Below are positions 1 through 7,113 of a stretch of DNA of 14,775 nucleotides, piece after piece. Below the pieces are notes generated by a model. That model saw only the letters and a program-made list of their open reading frames with translations. It did no database searches and was not told the origin of the DNA. The position numbers were made by a program, and so were the translations under genes. This stretch comes from Clostridiales bacterium (GTDB lineage Bacteria > Bacillota_A > Clostridia > Christensenellales > Christensenellaceae). Within the stretch, counting starts at the first letter, position 1. Each line of letters opens with the position of its first letter. The stretch spans positions 1 to 14,775 of the forward strand of contig QANA01000061.1 in the NCBI GenBank assembly GCA_003149735.1, given 5' to 3'.

Positions 1-1119
1 CTTTACTGCGCAGGGGAAACGGATAAAGCCATTGCATTATCCAGGCAGGTCTTGATGCAGGAACGATATAATCCGCATGCCATCTGTAATCTGCTGTTGT
101 TTGCCAACGGAGCGGGTAAGAAGGAACTGGTAGAGACATATCGGCCGCTTTTGGATAAAGCAGATTGCCGGGAAGCGGATGACGATATAAAAGTGGCGCT
201 TACTTATTGCGAATTGGGCGAAGAAGAAAAAGCATATCCGCTTTTTCGAAGAGCTTTGGAAGAACTCCCCTATGATGGGCAGGTGCTGTATTTTGCGGCT
301 GCCTGCGCGCAGAATTTGGGAAAATATGCGGAAGCGCAGCAATATTTTGCGGAAATACTCAAACTTTGGCCGCAGAATACGGTTGTATCTTATTATAAGC
401 AGAAAATGCAGCGCTGCCGCGATACGGGAAGTGTACTGAAAATTCCTTATACTTGCCAGGTGCCGGAGGAAGAGATTGCGCGCCGCCTGTTATATCTCAA
501 TACACAGTTTGCGTTGCCGGATGAAGCATTGCGGGAATTGTGGCAACAGGATGCAGAGTTTTCGGCATTGGTACTGTGGGGTATGGAAGCAGGTGGCCCG
601 GCAGCCCGGAAAATGATCATCGGTGTGCTTGTACGCATTGGAGATGCCCGTGCAGAGGAAATTATGCGCAGACAGCTGTTGAAGCGGGAGGAAAGCGACG
701 AGGCTAAGAATATGCTCTTTTTTGCGCTGCATTATATTGGCGCAAAGCAGCCGTATATTGCCTATGTATCGGGGAAAATGACAGAAGTGCGCCTGGGAGC
801 GACCGAACCGTCGTTGGGAAAAGTGCCAGATTCTTATGACGAAATTTTGCGCCAACTATTGGAATTGTTGACGAGGCTGCAGCAGAAAAAAATGCTGCCA
901 CAGGCGGTGGGACTGTTTTCGGAATATTTGAGTACATATACCAAGCCGCCTGCTTTGCGCAATTGTAAAGCGTGGGCGGGAGCGTTGGCGGTTCTTGCAC
1001 TGCAGGAAGAAGGAGTGCAGGTGCGGCCGGAACAGGCAGCAGAACTGCTGGATATTCAAGTGCGATCCATCAACCGCTGTATGGGGCTGATTCGCAGAAA
1101 AATGGCGGAGAAATCTTAA
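1..1119 (+). CDS. TPR-repeat protein with C-terminal HTH-like segment (5' end outside window)
   Basis: The reading frame is open from base 1 and its first residues (LYCAGETDKAIALSRQVL) already read as a tetratricopeptide repeat, so the true start lies upstream and the ATG at 52 is internal. At least 372 residues are visible. Three TPR-like helix pairs cover roughly the first 140 residues; the third contains LGKYAEAQQYFAEILKLWP. A less regular alpha-helical middle follows. The C-terminus (about the last 35 residues, containing VRPEQAAELLDIQVRSINR) looks like a helix-turn-helix that could bind nucleic acid or act as a small interaction module; this last point is inference. TPR domains mediate protein-protein contacts, and no enzyme motif is seen. 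It is followed after a single base by a HEAT-like gene, so the two are almost certainly co-transcribed and perhaps act together. The specific function is unknown. Confidence 0.85.
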   Translation, partial: LYCAGETDKAIALSRQVLMQERYNPHAICNLLLFANGAGKKELVETYRPLLDKADCREADDDIKVALTYCELGEEEKAYPLFRRALEELPYDGQVLYFAAACAQNLGKYAEAQQYFAEILKLWPQNTVVSYYKQKMQRCRDTGSVLKIPYTCQVPEEEIARRLLYLNTQFALPDEALRELWQQDAEFSALVLWGMEAGGPAARKMIIGVLVRIGDARAEEIMRRQLLKREESDEAKNMLFFALHYIGAKQPYIAYVSGKMTEVRLGATEPSLGKVPDSYDEILRQLLELLTRLQQKKMLPQAVGLFSEYLSTYTKPPALRNCKAWAGALAVLALQEEGVQVRPEQAAELLDIQVRSINRCMGLIRRKMAEKS

Positions 1120-1120
1120 A

Positions 1121-2002
1121 ATGCAGAAAAAAGAATGGAATTTAATCGACTTTCATGCAAAGTTTACGGAAGAATATATGCAGTGGTGTTTACAGCATCA
1201 ACAGCAGCTGGCGCAGGATGAGGCGGATACGGATGATCTTTACTATGAGATGTATGCAGAATGGTTGGATCAGCCAAAAGATTGGTTAAACGGAGCCAGC
1301 CCTCGCAGTTATTTTGCGGATATGCGGGAAGCGCCAATGCTGGTTTCGGCATTTATGGAATATATTCTGCAGGAGATGGAAGTGCCGGATCCGCTGATAG
1401 AGCGCCTGGTGCAGGAGAAGGATGCAGTATACCCGATTTTCCTCAATATTTTGATGGAACAGTCCTGCTCGCAGGAGGATATCAGCGAAGAGGAATTATT
1501 GGAGGTAAGGGCGCAGATTATCCCATTGCTTGGAGAAATGCACAAACCGCATCCCTATATCCGCTATATTCAGCTGCTGCAGGAACAGCAAGATGATACG
1601 GCGCTGGCTGAGGAACTGACAGAAGCACTGATGGAAGTATGCACTGCCTATATGCCGCAGTTGAAAGAAGCATATGATAATGCGACGGGCTATGCAAAAT
1701 TGGCCATTCTGGACCTCTTTTCCCGCATGAAAGGAGCAGAGGAGGCGTATGACCTGCTGGTGGATGAGCTGAACAGGCCGGGGGCGGATATTGCTTTTTT
1801 AGCAAACTGTCTGGGACGATTGGGGGATGCACGGGCAGTAGAAGCGCTGAAAGAATTGCTTTACCGACCAGAAATACAGTACTATGAATTTAAAGAAGTG
1901 AAAAATGCGATAGAGGAATTGAGCGGAGAAGAAATTGAGGATATGGATTTTTCCGGCGATCCGCTCTACGATTATTTGAAAGGCGAACATGAATCAGAAT
2001 AA
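1121..2002 (+). CDS. HEAT-like repeat protein of unknown function
   Basis: This is a 293-residue acidic protein with no signal peptide or membrane segment. I do not recognise the N-terminal half (residues about 1-140, rich in aromatic residues and Glu/Asp). The second half is helical, and around residues 200-270 it carries a HEAT/PBS-lyase-like pattern (AFLANCLGRLGDARAVEALK followed by another helix pair), a fold used as a protein-binding scaffold. The ATG at 1121 starts one base after the TPR gene's stop, and the purine-rich GGCGGAGAAA inside the end of that gene can serve as ribosome binding site, so the two are translationally coupled. Its 3' end overlaps the methyltransferase start by 14 nt. 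The context suggests a scaffold pair in one operon with an rRNA-modifying enzyme, but a link to ribosome work is only inference. Confidence 0.85.
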   Translation: MQKKEWNLIDFHAKFTEEYMQWCLQHQQQLAQDEADTDDLYYEMYAEWLDQPKDWLNGASPRSYFADMREAPMLVSAFMEYILQEMEVPDPLIERLVQEKDAVYPIFLNILMEQSCSQEDISEEELLEVRAQIIPLLGEMHKPHPYIRYIQLLQEQQDDTALAEELTEALMEVCTAYMPQLKEAYDNATGYAKLAILDLFSRMKGAEEAYDLLVDELNRPGADIAFLANCLGRLGDARAVEALKELLYRPEIQYYEFKEVKNAIEELSGEEIEDMDFSGDPLYDYLKGEHESE

Positions 2003-3122
2003 AATGCGTTGTTATGCCTCCTGTTCCTTTGGCTTGGAAGCAGTAGTGGCTCGAGAATTAAAAGAATTAGGGATGGAAAACGTGGTATCGCGAGATGCAC
2101 GAGTCTATTTTGATGCCGATGCACAGCAGTTGGCGGCTGCAAATCTTTGGCTTTCTGCCGCTGACAGAGTTTATATCGTGTTGGGAGAATTTCAGGCGCA
2201 CACCTTTGATGAACTATTTGAAGGAGTACGAGCGATTCCCTGGCAGCAGTATTTGCCGAAAGATGCCTCTTTTCCTGTAAGCGGTGATGCGGTGCGCGCT
2301 GAGCTGATGAGCGTTTCTGATATTCAGTCGATTGCTAAAAAGGCAATTGTAGAACGGATGAAAGCGGAATACGGACTTTCTTTTTTCAAAGAAAGCGGCT
2401 GGGAGTATCCTGTTTACATCAATAATCTGGCCAATCAGGTGACAGTATCTCTGAATTCCAGCGGAGTAGGACTGAATCGGCGCGGATATCGCACCCGCAA
2501 TAGCAAAGCACCGATTCGGGAGACGTTGGCTGCGGGCATTATCCGTCTTTCCCGTTGGTATGATCGCCCGTTTTACGATATTATGTGCGGATCTGGAACT
2601 ATTGCCATCGAAGCAGCACTGAAAGCACAGCATCGTGCTCCGGGGCTGTACCGCACTTTTACGGCAGAAAAATGGTCGGATACCTTTGCGGAAGCGTTTG
2701 CGCAACAGAGGGAGAGAGCACGAGATCTTTTTGTAAAGCATCCGGATATCCAAATATTTGCTTCGGATATAGACCCGGAGATGGTTGAATTGACTTCTTT
2801 CCATGCAAAAAAAGCAGGGGTAGAGGATATTATAGAGATTTCCAGGCAGGATGCAACTAAGTTTGTGCCGGCAACCACGTGCGGGACGTTGATTTCCAAT
2901 CCCCCTTATGCGATGCGGTTGGGAGAGAAGGAGGAAGTGGCCAGATTGTATCGCGATTTGGGGAGAGCCAGCCAGGCATGGAGCGATTTTCGCTATTATT
3001 TCATCTGCGCCGATGAAGAGTTTTCCAAATTGTTTGGCAAAAAAGAGGATAAACGCAGAAAGTTGTATAATGGAAATATTCGCTGTTATTTGTATCAATA
3101 TTTTAGAAAGAAGGAAGATTGA
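1989..3122 (+). CDS. THUMP-domain class I SAM-dependent RNA methyltransferase (YpsC / RlmL N-terminal type)
   Basis: The product is 377 residues, the normal size for the Gram-positive YpsC family, which corresponds to the N-terminal methyltransferase half of E. coli RlmL (23S rRNA guanine N2-methylation). The N-terminus (MRCYASCSFGLEAVVARELK) is the typical ferredoxin-like start, and residues about 45-155 form the RNA-binding THUMP region. The Rossmann methyltransferase follows: NRRGYRTRNSKAPIRETLAA leads into motif I DIMCGSGTIAIEAA (SAM binding), and motif IV is SNPPYAMRLGE, the N-P-P-Y signature of N-methyltransferases acting on exocyclic amines. The ATG at 1989 has AAAGG about 6 nt upstream and overlaps the upstream gene, implying coupling. 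The family and activity class are secure; the exact target base cannot be read from sequence. A tRNA promoter overlaps its stop codon. Confidence 0.95.
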   Translation: MNQNKMRCYASCSFGLEAVVARELKELGMENVVSRDARVYFDADAQQLAAANLWLSAADRVYIVLGEFQAHTFDELFEGVRAIPWQQYLPKDASFPVSGDAVRAELMSVSDIQSIAKKAIVERMKAEYGLSFFKESGWEYPVYINNLANQVTVSLNSSGVGLNRRGYRTRNSKAPIRETLAAGIIRLSRWYDRPFYDIMCGSGTIAIEAALKAQHRAPGLYRTFTAEKWSDTFAEAFAQQRERARDLFVKHPDIQIFASDIDPEMVELTSFHAKKAGVEDIIEISRQDATKFVPATTCGTLISNPPYAMRLGEKEEVARLYRDLGRASQAWSDFRYYFICADEEFSKLFGKKEDKRRKLYNGNIRCYLYQYFRKKED

Positions 3123-3147
3123 CAAGCGCGTTGGAATATAGTATAAT
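3119..3147 (+). promoter_or_regulatory. Consensus sigma-A promoter of the tRNA-Thr/tRNA-Pro unit
   Basis: TTGACA at 3119-3124, a 17-nt spacer and TATAAT at 3142-3147, a perfect match to the housekeeping consensus. The -35 box shares bases with the TGA stop (3120-3122) of the methyltransferase gene. The expected start site is near 3154, about 30 nt before tRNA-Thr. Confidence 0.9.
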
Positions 3148-3184
3148 CGCTTGTGTCCAAAGAATGTTTTGGAAGAATTGGGTT

Positions 3185-3260
3185 GCCAGCGTGGCACAGA
3201 TGGTAGCGCAGCTGATTCGTAATCAGCAGGTCGGGGGTTCGAGCCCCCCCGCTGGCTCCA
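3185..3260 (+). tRNA. tRNA-Thr (anticodon CGU)
   Basis: This is a 76-nt cloverleaf with CCA encoded. The acceptor stem GCCAGCG/CGCTGGC is perfect. The anticodon stem GCTGA/TCAGC encloses the loop TTCGTAA, giving anticodon CGT, which reads ACG. The T arm is GGGGG-TTCGAGC-CCCCC. It is followed 16 nt later by tRNA-Pro in the same transcript. Confidence 0.96.
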
Positions 3261-3276
3261 GTTTTTTAATTATGAT

Positions 3277-3353
<77 letters not shown>

Positions 3354-3359
3354 CAAAAA

Positions 3360-3387
3360 CTCGCTTTATAAGCGGGTTTTTTATTTT
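3360..3387 (+). terminator. Intrinsic terminator of the tRNA-Thr/tRNA-Pro unit
   Basis: The stem CTCGCTT / AAGCGGG (7 bp with one G-T pair, loop TAT) is followed by TTTTTTATTTTT. The remains of an IS3-family element on the - strand begin immediately after it. Confidence 0.88.
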
Positions 3388-3888
3388 TCATGTGATATTT
3401 TTTTCAAAATGTTGATTTGCGTAAAGAGGACTTGTAGATATAGAATAGGATACAATTTCTCTGTTGTACAAATCCATTACAGGAGAAAGATATACCTTTT
3501 CATCACCAATCTTAAACTGTGTAACATCAGTAGTCAGTTTTTCAAATGGTTTGACAGCATTGAAGTCTCTGTTCAAAATATTATCTGCAACAGTACCAAC
3601 TTTACCTTTGTAAGAGTAGTATCTGTCATTTTTACGCTGTTTTCCTTTCAAGCCAAGGCTTTTCATTAACTTTTGTACGGTTTTGTGGTTTATTGCATAC
3701 CCTTGATTACGCAACGCTACACATATCCTACGATACCCATATCTGCCCTTGTGCTTGTCATAAACAGATTGTATTACCTGTTTTTCACAAGCATACTTAT
3801 CGGTATCTTTTTTACTTTTTCTGTTTTTGTCCCTTTTTTGCCATAAAAAATATGCACCTCCAAAAGTGTCTAACTTTTGGGGCGCATA
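3388..3888 (-). pseudogene. Truncated IS3-family transposase OrfB
   Basis: The frame is open over 3388-3888 but has no plausible start near its 5' end. Similarity to IS150/IS3 OrfB begins at about AYFLWQKRDKNRK and continues with the conserved RYGYRRICVALRNQG of the HTH_21 region, INHKTVQKLMKSLGLKGKQR, and the start of the DDE integrase domain: TDVTQFKI (first catalytic Asp) and YLSPVMDLYNREIVSYSIS (second Asp). The frame ends about 12 residues later, before the third catalytic residue (Glu), so no active transposase can be made. OrfA is absent; the left terminal repeat sits directly against mid-OrfB sequence, indicating an internal deletion. Confidence 0.85.
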
Positions 3889-3891
3889 TCA
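3388..3891 (-). mobile_element. Remnant of an IS3-family insertion sequence (IS150-like)
   Basis: Reading the - strand, the element opens near 3891 with TGATATGCGCCCCAAAAG, which resembles IS3-family left ends (starting TG, then the CCCCAAAAGTTAGACA box). It runs into a truncated OrfB frame that stops at 3390-3388. A complete IS3-family element is about 1.2-1.5 kb; only about 0.5 kb remains. OrfA, the first part of OrfB and the last two-thirds of OrfB are missing. The box forms a hairpin CCAAAAGT / ACTTTTGG at 3861-3881. No matching right end or target duplication is visible. The 3' truncation abuts the tRNA-Pro terminator. The element is dead by itself. Confidence 0.8.
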
Positions 3892-3935
3892 CTATATTAC
3901 AGTGCTTTTTTAATACCCCAAAAAGGAGTTTTAAT

Positions 3936-4037
3936 ATGTGTAATCACAAGTTTATCGGTTTGGCAGATGGCGTCTGGTGTACAAAATACCACTGTTAGAT
4001 GATGCAAAAAGAATATGCAAAATACCTGACAAGGTAA
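3936..4037 (+). pseudogene. Small Cys/His mini-protein gene interrupted by an in-frame amber codon
   Basis: A good ribosome binding site (AAAAAGGAG at 3920-3928) precedes an ATG at 3936. The frame encodes 20 residues, MCNHKFIGLADGVWCTKYHC, then TAG at 3996-3998, and continues in the same frame with MMQKEYAKYLTR and TAA at 4035-4037. As one 34-codon reading with a single nonsense codon it resembles, from memory, small zinc-ribbon-like proteins seen on clostridial conjugative elements (C-x-H-K-F-x-G-x-x-D-G-V-x-C-x-x-C ... E-Y). The expected second Cys-x-x-Cys has become CTKY, a further sign of decay. It sits just outside the IS remnant. Function is unknown. The 20-residue product could still be made. 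Confidence 0.5.
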
Positions 4038-4077
4038 GCGGAAGCAAAAAGAAAAATATTATAGCTAACAATAATCC

Positions 4078-4869
4078 TTATTTGAGTATCTGTTTAATGA
4101 TTCGAAATTGGAATTTCTTCGGCAAAGCGTTCAAAAGTAATAAGAGCGGGTTTCGATTAATATTGTAAGCAAATTTTGGATTCTTTTGTTTCAATATTTT
4201 TTGCATTTTCTGTGCAATTTTTTCGGGCGGAACGCATTTTGCCTCTACGCTCTTTACGATATTTTTGAACCGTTCCGCATTGCAGGAATAAAGTTTTGTA
4301 TTTGCGCAAAACCGGTCAAGCGAATCAGTAGAAACACCGAGCATACCCGTATTTACGGCTCCTGCGCGAAGGACAGAGACATAAATGCCCAGCAGCTGCA
4401 GTTCCATACGCAGGGAGTACGCATATTTATCTAAAGCACCTTTTGTCACGGCATAAATCCCTGTAAAAGGCAGGGGATCCAGCGGAGCGAGCTCACTGGT
4501 CGTCATCACAATTCTGCTGCCGTTTTTAAGTAAAGGGAGAAAGGTTTTATTGATAAGAAATGCACCGAATAAGTTAACTTTAAACGCATGGGCAAAATGG
4601 TCGCTTTCGATTTCTACAAGAGAATCCAACAGATAGATTCCTGCAAAATGTACGATGGCATACAATTCATCAGTAATTGTTTTTACCTTTTCGAAGGCAC
4701 GGTTTACGCTTTTGGCATCGGTGATATCGACTTGCAGCGGAATTACATGATTCTCTGCAGCGTCGATTGTCTTATCAACGGCAATTACGCAAAATCCCTG
4801 CTTTTGCAAGAGTTCTACAGTTTTTCGCCCCATTCCTCCGTAGGCGCCTGTTACCATGATGTATTTCAT
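4078..4869 (-). CDS. Short-chain dehydrogenase/reductase (SDR) family oxidoreductase
   Basis: The product has 263 residues, a usual length for classical SDRs. Near the N-terminus is the NAD(P)-binding glycine motif TGAYGGMG (residues 7-14), then D48-I-T, the NNAG-equivalent HFAG (74-77), and N99 in KVNLFG. The catalytic set is S125 (MTTSELAP) with Y139-x-x-x-K143 (YAVTK). All four tetrad residues are present, so it should be active. The basic, hydrophobic C-terminus (NPLLLLLNALPKKFQFRII) may associate with membrane and suggests a lipophilic substrate, but that is inference. The ATG at 4869 has GGGAG 6 nt upstream. It stands alone on the - strand between the IS remnant and the ABC operon, with its own promoter and a palindrome in it. 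No downstream terminator was seen. The substrate cannot be told. Confidence 0.9.
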   Translation of the reverse strand: MKYIMVTGAYGGMGRKTVELLQKQGFCVIAVDKTIDAAENHVIPLQVDITDAKSVNRAFEKVKTITDELYAIVHFAGIYLLDSLVEIESDHFAHAFKVNLFGAFLINKTFLPLLKNGSRIVMTTSELAPLDPLPFTGIYAVTKGALDKYAYSLRMELQLLGIYVSVLRAGAVNTGMLGVSTDSLDRFCANTKLYSCNAERFKNIVKSVEAKCVPPEKIAQKMQKILKQKNPKFAYNINRNPLLLLLNALPKKFQFRIIKQILK

Positions 4870-4911
4870 AAGCTGCTCCCAATCGATTTATTTTAGATGA
4901 CATTTTTTCTT

Positions 4912-4940
4912 ATTATACCATGAACCTGGTAATATTTAAG
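4912..4940 (-). promoter_or_regulatory. SDR gene promoter with operator-like palindrome
   Basis: On the - strand the -10 box is TATAAT (4917-4912), about 43 nt upstream of the SDR ATG. The -35 position (near 4940-4935, CTTAAA) is poor. Directly upstream of and touching the -10 lies the perfect inverted repeat TACCA-N6-TGGTA (4916-4931). A weak -35 plus a palindrome in the spacer is typical of activator- or repressor-controlled promoters; the regulator is not in the window. Confidence 0.55.
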
Positions 4941-5149
4941 GCCTGAATTTATTATAATCGACCTGCGGAAGCCGTTGGTTATCAGAGATAATATGCGTTG
5001 TGGGAAAGTTAGGCTTCCTATGCAATGTCGGAAATTAATTTTGCCGGATGCATATTGCATAAAGTAATCTGTTGTTCGGATTTGCCATATTATTTCATGC
5101 GATTTACTTTTTTACTAATAGAAAAGACAAGTTGTTTTTGATAAATGAA
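4941..5149. other. Gene-free spacer with two 7-bp inverted repeats
   Basis: I see no credible gene here. It is AT-rich and holds two inverted repeats: GGAAGCC (4967-4973) with GGCTTCC (5012-5018), and ATGCAAT (5020-5026) with ATTGCAT (5054-5060). A short frame near 4994 (MRCGKVRLPMQCRK...) has no ribosome binding site. It may be remains of a decayed gene or of the insertion. Confidence 0.4.
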
Positions 5150-5173
5150 AGCAGCAGGATTATTGCCTGCTGC
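5143..5173 (-). terminator. Terminator hairpin downstream of the ABC operon
   Basis: GCAGCAGG (5151-5158) pairs perfectly with CCTGCTGC (5166-5173), with a 7-nt loop. On the - strand it is followed by TTTCATTT, a weak T-tract. It lies about 75 nt after the stop of the exporter gene and is the only strong hairpin there. Confidence 0.6.
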
Positions 5174-5247
5174 TGTTTGTAAATTAGTAAATGGATATTT
5201 GATTTGTCTAATGGAGAAACGATAATTTATACTAAATTTTGTCTGAC

Positions 5248-7113
5248 TTATTCCAATTCGAATGCGCCTGTATAGAGCTGATAATAGGTGCCTTTGTCTG
5301 CAATCAGCTTATCATGCGATCCCCGTTCGATAATTCTGCCGTGATCGAGCACCATGATGACATCGGAATTGCGTATTGTAGAAAGTCTGTGCGCGATTAC
5401 AAACGAAGTTCTTCCTTTCATTAGGGCATCCATACCCTCCTGAACAATGCGCTCTGTCTGTGTATCAATGGAAGATGTTGCTTCATCGAGCACCATGCAC
5501 GGTGGATTGGCTGCTATTGCACGGGCGATGTTCAAAAGCTGCCGTTGCCCCTGGCTGAGTGCAGCGCCGGCATTTAACAATACCGTATTATATCCGTAAG
5601 GCAAATTGGATATAAATGAGTCGGCACCTGCAAGCTTTGCTGCCCGGATGCATTCTTCGTCGGTTGCTTCAAGAGGACCATAACGAATATTTTCTAATAC
5701 CGTATCGGTAAAGAGATTAGTGTCCTGCAATACGAGACCGATGGAACGGCGAAGGTCGCTTTTGCGAATTTGATTGATATTGATGCCATCATAACGGATT
5801 TTACCATCGGCAATGTCATAGAATCGGTTGAGCAAATTGGTAATTGTTGTTTTACCCGCTCCGGTAGCACCAACAAAAGCCAGCTTCTGCCCGGGTTCTG
5901 CGTAAAGCGATATATCGTGCAATACAACTTTATCGGGCACATAACCAAAATCGACATTGTGTAAACGAATGTCACCTTTCAGTTCCGTATAGGTAGTACT
6001 GCCATCGCCGTGCGGATGCTTCCATGCGAAAATACCCGTGCGTTCTTTGCATTCGCTCAAACTGTTATCGGCATTTCTTGTGGCATTGACAAGTGTTACA
6101 TATCCCTCATCAACTTCGGGTGTTTCATCGAGAAGCGAGAAGATCCGTTTTGCGCCAGCCATAGCCATGGTAATCAGACTGATCTGCTGACCTACCTGCT
6201 GAATGGGGTTAGCAAAAGATTTGGATAGTGAAAGAAATGCGACTACGATACCTGCTGTTAGAGTGGTATCCCCATTCAGAATCAAAATGCCTCCGATGAA
6301 GGCAATTAACACCGTTAACAGATTGCCTACCTGCCCCAGCAGCGGCATGATAAGATTGGAAAGCGTATTGGCTTGCTCAGAAGCATTGTACAAATCGGTG
6401 TTTTTATCTTCAAAGCCCTGCTTTGCCTGTTTTTCATGACAGAATATTTTGATGACTTTCTGTCCGTTCAGCATTTCCTCGATGTAACCGTTCAAACCGC
6501 CCATTGCGGCCTGCTGCTGGCTGAAGCATGATATACTTCTTTTTGAGGCGATTAGAGTGATGATTGCGTCGATGATTGTGACCGCTACTACGATTAATGC
6601 AAGCGGCCGGCTGTAATAAACCATTACAACAAAGGAGGCAACAGCCGTAATGATGCAGGAGATTAACTGCGCTAAGGCATTGCTGATAAATTGGCGAAGT
6701 GTATCCGTATCATTGGTATAGTGGCTCATGACGTCGCCGTGTGTGTGAGTATCAAAATAGGAGATGGGCAAGCTCTGCATGTGGTAAAACATGTCGTCAC
6801 GGATATGCTTGAGGCAGGTCTGTGAAATTGTTACCATCAGGCGGTTATAGATAATGGTACATATGACGCCGATGACATAAATGCAGGCCATGCTTAAAAT
6901 TGCACGTAAAAGCCCCGAATAGTCCGGATTGATATTGGCGAGCAGCGGCGTAATGTAATCGTCTATGACTGCCTGTGTAAACATGGAACCAAGAACGCCT
7001 GCTGCTGTTGAAATCACCACTGCCACGCATACAACGCCAAATTTCCATTTGGAATTGCGGATAATATAAGAGAGTAAGCGTCTGAAAGTGCCTTTATTAC
7101 TTGTTTTGTTCAT
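5248..7113 (-). CDS. ABC exporter half-transporter, catalytic-site subunit (TM288/BmrD-like)
   Basis: The product is a 621-residue fused membrane/ATPase protein starting MNKTSNKGTF. The ATG at 7113 has AAGGAGGT 7 nt upstream; the frame stays open further but inside the neighbouring gene. Residues about 20-320 form the six-helix exporter domain. The ATPase has Walker A GATGAGKTT (415-423), signature LSQGQRQLL (519-527), Walker B CMVLDEATSS with the catalytic Glu at 544, and the switch His in IAHRLST (575). All catalytic residues are present, which marks it as the active partner of an asymmetric heterodimer. An extra segment of about 50 residues (332-382) lies between membrane and ATPase domains, as known for this clostridial subfamily. 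It overlaps the partner gene by 17 nt. The pair is expected to expel drugs or lipid-like compounds; the substrate is unknown. Confidence 0.95.
   Translation of the reverse strand: MNKTSNKGTFRRLLSYIIRNSKWKFGVVCVAVVISTAAGVLGSMFTQAVIDDYITPLLANINPDYSGLLRAILSMACIYVIGVICTIIYNRLMVTISQTCLKHIRDDMFYHMQSLPISYFDTHTHGDVMSHYTNDTDTLRQFISNALAQLISCIITAVASFVVMVYYSRPLALIVVAVTIIDAIITLIASKRSISCFSQQQAAMGGLNGYIEEMLNGQKVIKIFCHEKQAKQGFEDKNTDLYNASEQANTLSNLIMPLLGQVGNLLTVLIAFIGGILILNGDTTLTAGIVVAFLSLSKSFANPIQQVGQQISLITMAMAGAKRIFSLLDETPEVDEGYVTLVNATRNADNSLSECKERTGIFAWKHPHGDGSTTYTELKGDIRLHNVDFGYVPDKVVLHDISLYAEPGQKLAFVGATGAGKTTITNLLNRFYDIADGKIRYDGININQIRKSDLRRSIGLVLQDTNLFTDTVLENIRYGPLEATDEECIRAAKLAGADSFISNLPYGYNTVLLNAGAALSQGQRQLLNIARAIAANPPCMVLDEATSSIDTQTERIVQEGMDALMKGRTSFVIAHRLSTIRNSDVIMVLDHGRIIERGSHDKLIADKGTYYQLYTGAFELE

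Noticed and set aside
2214..3197. Long - strand open frame (327 codons) opposite the methyltransferase
   Set aside because: It is the antisense of a clearly real THUMP methyltransferase; the translation has no recognisable motif, and it runs into the tRNA-Thr promoter and leader.
3393..3398. TGATAT next to the tRNA-Pro terminator as a possible right end of the IS
   Set aside because: Only 6 bases match the left end (TGATATGCGCCCC) and no target duplication flanks the two points, so chance is sufficient.
4992..5066. Short + strand frame MRCGKVRLPMQCRK... in the 4.9-5.1 kb spacer
   Set aside because: No ribosome binding site, no similarity recognised, and it lies across inverted repeats.
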